64,000 nucleotides of DNA from Conoideocrella luteorostrata (taxonomy: Eukaryota; Ascomycota; Sordariomycetes; Hypocreales; Clavicipitaceae), in assembly GCA_032433595.1 (NCBI GenBank), contig JASWJB010000067.1, positions 62,001 through 126,000 on the forward strand, given 5' to 3'. Below the pieces are notes generated by a model. The model had not been told where the DNA came from. It did not search any database and worked only from the letters and a program-made list of their open reading frames with translations. Shown in pieces: positions 57,668 to 64,000 of this stretch. The position numbers and the translations under genes were made by a program. Position 1 is the stretch's first letter, and every line of letters starts with the position of its first letter.

Positions 57668-59791
57668 TTATGAAACATAACCGGATCTCCTGACACTATC
57701 TTTAAACATGTCCTTGCAAGGGACTTTACTGCCCAGCCTGGCACACAGCAAAAACGCACCGCTGAGCTTACGATGTAAACTATACGTCTCCTCCGGCGGA
57801 GGAGCCAGCCTCTCTCTCAACATGATAGGGATGAGAGCCTTGACTCTCTCCGTAATGGTCTGATCCTTGAAATCATACACATCGGGGGCAGAGTTCGCGA
57901 ACGGCTCTGCCAGTGTAAGCACGGATTGGGTATGTGCCTCGAGCATGGTCCTGCTTTCATGACCAGTCAAGTAGCCTAAGCTTTCGGACAGTTCCTTGAC
58001 AGCCGTGCGATCCGACCGGCATGCCGCATCTAACAGTTGGACGTATTGCCGTACGAAATCCTCGTGGTAGTCTCTTGATGCACCAAAGTCCAAGAGCACG
58101 AGTTTGTTCTGCTCGGCATCGTATAAGAAATTGGTCCAGTTGGGATCTGTTTGCATGAACTTGAACTTTGTGATTTCTTGAAGACACAGACGCATGATCT
58201 GCGTGCCGATCCAGTCTCGCTGTTCTTGGGTGAATGAAGTGACTCGAGTGACGCCGACACCGTCCATAAAGTCCATGGTGAGGACTTGCTTCCCACAAGC
58301 TTCGAGGTGAACGCTGGGTATGAGAAAGACGTCTTGTTCCCCCTGGAGGAGCTCTCGGTACCGAATGGCACATTGCGCTTCGCGCTCGTAGTCGCATTCC
58401 CAGCCGAGTTCCAGGCGAGCGTTGTCGATAGTTTTATTTAAATATAAGCCCTTGGGAAGCAGTTTTGTAGCATTAAGGAGAATGCCTAGGTTGTCTAGGT
58501 CGGAATTGATGGAGTCTGCAACACCGGGAAATTGAATCTTGACAGCAACTTTCTTCCCATTTGACTTGAGAGTTGCTTTGTGAACTTGGCCAATCGAAGC
58601 AGCCGCTATAGGTGTTTCTTCGAAGTCGCTAAACAAGTCGCGCCAATTTTTACCGAAGTTGTCAGTGAGGACGCGGTCCCTCTGCCATGCAGGCATGTAG
58701 TCGGCCCTGTCCTGAACACGCTGCAATACTTCTTGTATAGGCGCAGGAAGCATTTTTGAGTCCTGAAAGCTCATCATCTGGCCAAGCTTCAGGGCTGCAC
58801 CGCGCATACGGGAGAGCTTCGCAACCATGCGCTCCATGTTGTTGCCGCTAAGCAGGACGGATCCTTGGCCACCACCGCCAAAGGCCCTGCTCACACTTTC
58901 GGTCATAGCCCCCCCTAGCATTCCGGCTGCGAGACCGCCGTAGTTCCATAACCGACTGAATCGTGAAGCTGGAACTTTGGATTCTCGGAGCGCATACGCT
59001 GGCGCCGAGGGGTTCTCGGCGACAGCGATGTCTTTGGCCAAACCCACCACTTCTTCGTCTATCTTCTTCGGGTCGAGTTCTGATTGTGGCGTAGAGTTTT
59101 GCGTTGGCCCTGTGGAGTTTGTCGGCAATTTAGTTCCGGTTAATGGAGGTGTGCTTGCGGTTGCGATACGATCATGTGTTGGTTCTGGTTTTGTAGACGG
59201 CGGAGTTTCTGCCTCTGGGGTCACCGGCGGTGGATTCGGCCAATATCGCAACGGATGTTCCTTTGCGGGTCTGGAGGACTGTTGTTTCTTTGAAACTGTA
59301 ATATTTTGCTTCCTCAATGAGCTTAAAACTGTCGCCCCGTGAGTGGTATTGAAAATATTTATATCAACATCGTCAGGTACGTCCCGCTGAGCTGCGACCG
59401 CTCTCAAAGCTTCCTGTCTTTGTTGCGATGCCTGCGCGTATAGGCTAGCCGCAACGCTGCCCCTCGAACTTCCATCTTTTCTGTCGTTGTGTTGTGTAGG
59501 TGCGGCCGTCGATGGCGGTGGTCGGTGTGAAGCGGCCGCAGACTGTTTCGAGTTGGTGTCGACTGTATCTACGAATTCATCGTCTGCTGTATTTTCCGGC
59601 TGTCTATTTGCCTCACTTCTGCTTTGTGCGAACGACTCACATGGCTTATCGTCTCGCCATGTCGTAGTAACGGGCGATGTCTTCCGGTAGGCGTCGAGCT
59701 GTCGAGACCTCAAGGCGAGGTGCTTGGCGGCAACAGATCGTGAGGCATTGAGCAACGCTGCAACGTCAATTGCCAAATCGACGAACCTCAT
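57668..59791 (-). CDS. COQ8: Mitochondrial ABC1/UbiB-family ATPase-kinase Coq8
   Basis: This is an atypical kinase/ATPase of the mitochondrial inner membrane needed for coenzyme Q biosynthesis. It is a single exon of 707 aa from the ATG at 59791; the open frame extends further without another ATG. A long low-complexity N-terminal region (to about residue 275) is typical of fungal Coq8. The UbiB marks are all present: KLGQMMSFQD (near 333, the KxGQ motif), PIAAASIGQVHKA (near 395, the Ala-rich loop replacing the P-loop), KVAVKIQFPGV with the ATP-binding Lys, FMQTDPNWTNFLYD and LVLLDFGASRDY (near 565). Lack of introns is unusual in this window but the frame is clean. Confidence 0.95.
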   Translation of the reverse strand: MRFVDLAIDVAALLNASRSVAAKHLALRSRQLDAYRKTSPVTTTWRDDKPCESFAQSRSEANRQPENTADDEFVDTVDTNSKQSAAASHRPPPSTAAPTQHNDRKDGSSRGSVAASLYAQASQQRQEALRAVAAQRDVPDDVDINIFNTTHGATVLSSLRKQNITVSKKQQSSRPAKEHPLRYWPNPPPVTPEAETPPSTKPEPTHDRIATASTPPLTGTKLPTNSTGPTQNSTPQSELDPKKIDEEVVGLAKDIAVAENPSAPAYALRESKVPASRFSRLWNYGGLAAGMLGGAMTESVSRAFGGGGQGSVLLSGNNMERMVAKLSRMRGAALKLGQMMSFQDSKMLPAPIQEVLQRVQDRADYMPAWQRDRVLTDNFGKNWRDLFSDFEETPIAAASIGQVHKATLKSNGKKVAVKIQFPGVADSINSDLDNLGILLNATKLLPKGLYLNKTIDNARLELGWECDYEREAQCAIRYRELLQGEQDVFLIPSVHLEACGKQVLTMDFMDGVGVTRVTSFTQEQRDWIGTQIMRLCLQEITKFKFMQTDPNWTNFLYDAEQNKLVLLDFGASRDYHEDFVRQYVQLLDAACRSDRTAVKELSESLGYLTGHESRTMLEAHTQSVLTLAEPFANSAPDVYDFKDQTITERVKALIPIMLRERLAPPPEETYSLHRKLSGAFLLCARLGSKVPCKDMFKDSVRRSGYVS

Positions 59792-62120
59792 GAGGACTTG
59801 TGAGCCTCGAGTCACCGAGGGCGCATCGATAATTACGCTGTAGGGAGCTTTGCGTTATCGGCAATGAAGCTTGGACTGCCGGAAAACTGGCAGCGGATGG
59901 ATGTGGGTACCTAAAGGTAAGTAACGCGTTGACTCCGCAGGTAGTTACTCCGTACCTTTTTTTTTTTTTGAGTATACTGTTGAACTTGGCTTAAGGCCCC
60001 GCGACCCATGTCTACTATAACCTACTTATACCCCTGGATGGCTTCTTTTTTAGCCTCCCGTACTCCGTAGAGTGGCAGACCCTAATAGCGGCGTAGCGGC
60101 TGGCCCTGGAATAGGCAGAAACTGAACAATCAAGGCAGAGAGGTGTGCGGGCATGACTGATTAACCATCGGATATACAGATTGCTACACTTAATACCTCT
60201 CACTACAACTATCCCAAATCTATAACTTAAGTTCCATGAGCTACTATAACTGATTTAAAATGCTCTATAGACGAGAAGCGACCATTAATACGATAGTCAA
60301 CCTCATGTTCGTGGCATGATTGACTTAAGGCCACCCAGACTAATCCACTTCACCATCTCGTTTCCCACACACATCCGCTATCTTCGCTGAACGAGGGATC
60401 ACTCAAGCACTTGATCATGGCCTCGCGGTCAAGGCCGGTGCCAATTCACTTGACGTGGTTGACGTTGGTGAAGGCCTGCCAAGCAGGAATGCCCCGAATT
60501 CAGCCTTCCTGAATCCCACCACAGTTTTCAATATACTAGAAAGGTCGTTAGCACGAGCTACCCTGACACTAGCAGATGTCTTACGTCAACGCAGCCTCGT
60601 GCTTGCTTTAGGAAGGTCGTAGAAGGACTTTGCATCAGTTGATGAAGCGCTGTACTTGAAGGCGACGAGGTCTATACAGTACGGGCCAGTAACATCGAAC
60701 AACAAACCATAGCAGCGTGATCGTCATAATTTCCAAGCCTAAGTACAATTTAGCTAGTCATCCGGCAGAGTTCTGCTTTGATTATTGGCATACGAAAAGC
60801 CTGATACCCCTATTTGTAGTACGAGTTTTGTTTTTCTATAAGCAATTAGATATTATATCGCTCGGTTGCGATTGCCCAAAGCTCAGGGACTAACCTCAGA
60901 GCTCCAACACCACAGTCCACCTACTACCACGTGCATCTACAAATCGATGTACACTCGGTCCGAAACAAGGATCCGATCATGTACCTAGGGAAGGCCGTTC
61001 CTCGCGCTGCATTAGCTCTTTGAAGAAGCTCGGGCTAGGGGCAAAGTCAACATCTCGACAAAGTTGTAAAAATAGGGCGGGAGGCCTGATCAGACGCCAG
61101 TCGGGTGATCGACGTGATGGAGGTGACTAGATGAGGAGACATCGTCACTTACATATAGAAGACGACTCCGAGCTAATGAAGTTCATGCTACGGAAAACGT
61201 CAGTTTCACTGTTGTCGGGGCGTAATAATTTGAAAAGAATACCATTTTGGGTTGACGAGATCAGAGGGATGCAAGTGGAAGCCATGAATAGGTGATTAGT
61301 TGTTGAAAGACTTCCATTTCTGTTAACGCGCACATATACGACACTCCATTTGTGCTATGAAGGAGTCAGCCTTTCGTTCTCCCAAGCCAATTGCTAGGAA
61401 GGAAGAAGCATTCAACTCACACAATAGATATTCATGCTAGTGCCGGCCGTATTGCCGTTACGACACTCCAGGGCTCATTGTGACTAACTACCTGCCTGCT
61501 AGAATTGCAAGAGGCTCCTCTCTTTTATCGGTAGAGATCGTTAGCCAATGAAATTAGGCAATAACAGGTACTAAGTGTACCACCAGCTTCTATGGTACTA
61601 CAAGCCCTACCAACCATGTTATTACAAACCGCTACAGCGCACTTGCTAGATCTTAGTAGGGTATAATGACGGGCCGCTGGAAGTCGCCATATAAAATGCG
61701 GGAGAGTGGACCAGGCACACATGTGAGGGACCTCTGATAATTCTGAGAGATGAGTTACGATCTCCGGTGAAGACGCTGTAATCGCTAACTATTTGAACTT
61801 TATTCATATAATTCTCCAACAGGGCATTATTGCAATTGTTGCCAATTCTTGTTTGGTTTGATGCAAAACGGGGTAGTAATCCGTGGAATTGATAGTCTTG
61901 TTGTTTTAGTTACTCCGTACGACTTATCGTGGACAATTTGCCAAACTGTGGAATGATTGCTTAATCCAATCGGTATATTAACAGGGTTCGTATGGTTTTG
62001 TTAGTTCCGGCCATAACTAGCCCCATTTTTAATATTCTTCAGCCCGTTAGACTGGTCGAAGACAGATGATGGAGAATTTGTTTCTGCGGCGCTTCGAACT
62101 CGTTCTGCTTTGCATTAATC
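59792..62120. other. Intergenic region with a decayed coding segment
   Basis: About 2.3 kb between COQ8 and ESS2. It has three 9-mer palindromes (59946, 60061, 61911), a T-run near 59959-59969 and a degenerate coding-like stretch near 60.4-60.7 kb. No intact gene is seen. Confidence 0.5.
60358..60690 (-). pseudogene. Degenerate two-exon coding remnant, family unknown
   Basis: On the minus strand, coding-like sequence (VAFKYSASSTDAKSFYDLPK, 60690-60590) precedes an intron-like element at 60584-60536 with donor GTAAGA, branch-like GCTAAC and acceptor CTAG. Then follows YIENCGGIQEG, a stop, IRGIPAWQAFTNVNHVK, a stop, and IGTGLDREAMIKCLSDPSFS. The protein-like composition and correctly placed splice signals suggest a former gene. 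It carries two in-frame stops and a frame change before the intron. I do not recognise the family. Confidence 0.35.
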
Positions 62121-63458
62121 TCAGTCTTTTTCCGACCCCGGTCTGGTGACACTCTTTAAAAAAGAGCCTCTTGGCCTCATAGGGGTAGATTGCCCAAATG
62201 AGCTTCCAGGGGTCTTGTTCCTAGGAGTTGCCATTTTGCTCCAGAGTCTTTGAGCTGCAGGAGTTAAGTCACCCGAGACTCTAGGACTGCTGGGAAATTT
62301 TGGTACTTGCGGAGTTGTCGGCTTTCCAGTGAGGCGGTGCTTGGTGGATTCCTTATTAGATTTAGCTATTCGATCAACCATTCGCTCATGTAGTAGTTCT
62401 CTCTTTCGCTGTTCTTGGAGCTTGAATGGATTGTGTGCGTCACCAGGCCCCAGGTCAATAGCTGGAGGGGCAGGTAAAGCCTCTGGCTCATCGTCCTCGT
62501 CGTCGACGTAAGAGTATCCATTCACCTTAGGCGTTTCCCCTCCACCAATAACACTCGAAACTTGATCATGCGGGCGAGGTTTGCCAGCGATGGCGTCTCG
62601 AACAGATGACATGGTGGGAGACGGAGGCCTTTGAGGCAAATGTGGTTGAGGAGCCCTAGTGTTCGCGTACATTATTGACCGAGGAGCCATTCGAGAGGCA
62701 TCTTCGGCCCGTTGGGCTATCGTCACAACGCCATCTTCGAGGCCTTCAGGCTCAAACATGAGGCCGTTCTTGGGCGCCGCATCCCACGCATCCGGTCTCG
62801 CTGGCCGATCATCACGGTCTTTGATAGCAAGCCTGTCTCGCTTAAACCCATCATCCACAAGGCTTCGAGATTTGGCCAGTTTGTCGGACACTTCCTTTTG
62901 CTTTATCATCAGCTTCGAAGGAAGCTTGTTTCCTCGCCATAACCACGCATACTTGTCAGCCTTCTTCTGATTCTGTTTGTCAACTAATTTGTAGAAACTC
63001 TCATTATCCTCGCTGGTGTAGGTTGCTTGAAATTTGGATAGACTCATGTTTGTGTCAAACCTGGGACGGCTCTGAACCACAGGCGGCGCGACAGAGGCTG
63101 GAGTATCTCCAACATATGTAGTGGGAGTGCGGCCACCATCATTGGCCAGGTAGACTGATGAAGGCCTCACATGTCTTCCTGGTGTCATGACGTGTTGTAG
63201 TCTGCGGCCGGCACTGGATATCCAAGCGACATCCTTGGACTCGAGAGCGTCAAGATACTCTTGTTGAATTTCAGTTTCCAAAAGGCCCGGGAAGAAGTCC
63301 CTGGCGATGATTTGTGAGAGCGCTTCGGTATACGAATCCTCATCCAGGACCTTTTTGGGACGTTTGATCTTTTTGACAGGAGGCGGCGCAGGCATCAAAT
63401 CCGTACCTGCTCTTTTCCTTACCAAGGCCATGGCGGGACTGCCTGATGGGGATGCCAT
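62121..63458 (-). CDS. ESS2: Nuclear splicing-associated protein ESS2/Bis1 (DGCR14 family)
   Basis: This is a nuclear protein of the Es2/DGCR14 family, associated with late spliceosomes in animals and known as Bis1 in fission yeast. It is a single exon of 445 aa. Family marks are the N-terminal VLDEDSYTEALSQIIARDFF and PGLLETEIQQEYLDALES, then LSKFQATYTSEDNESFYKLV with DKQNQKKADKYAWLW. The central segment has AWDAAPKNGLMFEPEG. The C-terminal part includes YSYVDDEDD, NPFKLQEQRKRELLHERMV and LTPAAQRLWSKMATP. Length and order fit fungal homologues. The first ATG is used; an in-frame Met at codon 10 is possible. Confidence 0.95.
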   Translation of the reverse strand: MASPSGSPAMALVRKRAGTDLMPAPPPVKKIKRPKKVLDEDSYTEALSQIIARDFFPGLLETEIQQEYLDALESKDVAWISSAGRRLQHVMTPGRHVRPSSVYLANDGGRTPTTYVGDTPASVAPPVVQSRPRFDTNMSLSKFQATYTSEDNESFYKLVDKQNQKKADKYAWLWRGNKLPSKLMIKQKEVSDKLAKSRSLVDDGFKRDRLAIKDRDDRPARPDAWDAAPKNGLMFEPEGLEDGVVTIAQRAEDASRMAPRSIMYANTRAPQPHLPQRPPSPTMSSVRDAIAGKPRPHDQVSSVIGGGETPKVNGYSYVDDEDDEPEALPAPPAIDLGPGDAHNPFKLQEQRKRELLHERMVDRIAKSNKESTKHRLTGKPTTPQVPKFPSSPRVSGDLTPAAQRLWSKMATPRNKTPGSSFGQSTPMRPRGSFLKSVTRPGSEKD

Positions 63459-64000
63459 GCTGAAAAAAGACCGACTAATCGATCTAAGGCGACCCTAACC
63501 ATCAGTGGTATGACATAATTCGCTATGTCTTGAAAAATGACAAAGCTGCAGGTTTTTTGTTGCCGATCCTAGGGCCTAATGTTTGTGAATTGTGATGGCC
63601 ATGTTGTCTATGGACACAACGCAACAAAGCATCGAGATGCCGGACCTGGACTGCCTAGAGTTAGCCCCACAATAATGCATTGATGCAACTAAGCGGGCTT
63701 TTGCTGAAGGTCCAGTCAGCCCAAGCCGGCCCAGCCTCAGCAAGGGTGGTGGGCGCCAGAGGTTATCAATCAGCACGTCGGCGCAAAGCCTGGACAGGCC
63801 CCCAGCAGCCCCTACAAGGCCCTATAGCGCGCTGGGCCAGCGAAACCTGCATCCGCGCGCCCTCAGACCCTCGTGCCTCCCGCCTCGTCCAAACATGGCT
63901 TGCTCCATCCTGTCCCACGTCCTCACGAACCTGACGCCTCCAACTTAGACCTTTATGGCGCCGCTTTTTTTTTCTTGGTTGTCGCTGCGTGCCTAGCACT
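63459..64000. other. Upstream region of ESS2 at the window edge
   Basis: This is the promoter and leader of ESS2, then GC-rich sequence to the window end with no gene that I can support. Short frames on both strands are low-complexity. Confidence 0.45.

Noticed and set aside
1..64000. CRISPR arrays, insertion sequences, rRNA genes and intact transposons
   Set aside because: No regularly spaced repeats, transposase or reverse-transcriptase motifs or rRNA sequences were seen anywhere in the window.

Overview
The window is nuclear DNA of a filamentous ascomycete (Pezizomycotina). The evidence is short introns of about 50-260 bases with GT..AG ends and CTAAC-like branch sites, densely packed genes on both strands, and protein families typical of these fungi (Cdc11-type septin, BUR1, EPL1, Rrp36, a CmcJ/AsaB-type oxidoreductase, a fungal ankyrin-asparaginase). 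Hypocreales is my best guess from the look of the proteins; I could not test it. Nothing bacterial, viral or plasmid-like was seen.

Layout. 0-13 kb: the 3' end of a septin gene (+), a mitochondrial 2-oxoacid dehydrogenase kinase (-, 4 exons), a USP7/Ubp15 deubiquitinase (+, 10 exons) and an asparaginase with ankyrin repeats (-). 14-24 kb: BUR1 kinase (+), a small membrane protein with a 15-base microexon (-), an acidic protein of unknown function (+), a CmcJ/AsaB-type oxidoreductase (-) and a LAT-type amino-acid permease (-). 24-36 kb: AMPK beta subunit (+), KAE1 (-), a decayed GMP synthase copy (-), EPL1 (-) and calcineurin B (+). 36-51 kb is gene-poor: one Gln/Ser-rich conserved fungal protein (-) sits between two deserts of about 7 kb, which hold an ankyrin relic and most copies of a palindromic 9-mer. 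51-64 kb: mitochondrial ribosomal protein uS9m (-) divergent with eEF1B-gamma (+), an FCP1/NIF-type HAD phosphatase-like protein (-), RRP36 (+), COQ8 (-), a further decayed coding segment (-) and ESS2/Bis1 (-).

Most genes are conserved housekeeping genes: protein turnover, transcription and chromatin (BUR1, EPL1, ESS2), translation (uS9m, eEF1B-gamma, KAE1, RRP36), nutrient and stress signalling (AMPK beta, calcineurin B) and mitochondrial metabolism (dehydrogenase kinase, COQ8, uS9m). They do not form a pathway cluster. I joined exons by hand from splice signals, reading frame and family continuity; every multi-exon model described as complete gives a length divisible by three.

The observations most worth a second look are: (1) at least 28 exact copies of TACGGAGTA/TACTCCGTA, all intergenic, where chance predicts about 0.5; (2) a GMP synthase relic lacking its central ATP-pyrophosphatase part; (3) a perfect 13-base inverted repeat with two CACGTG boxes inside EPL1 intron 1; (4) a 15-base microexon; (5) two gene deserts with coding relics. 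I found no evidence for a wholly new biological system.
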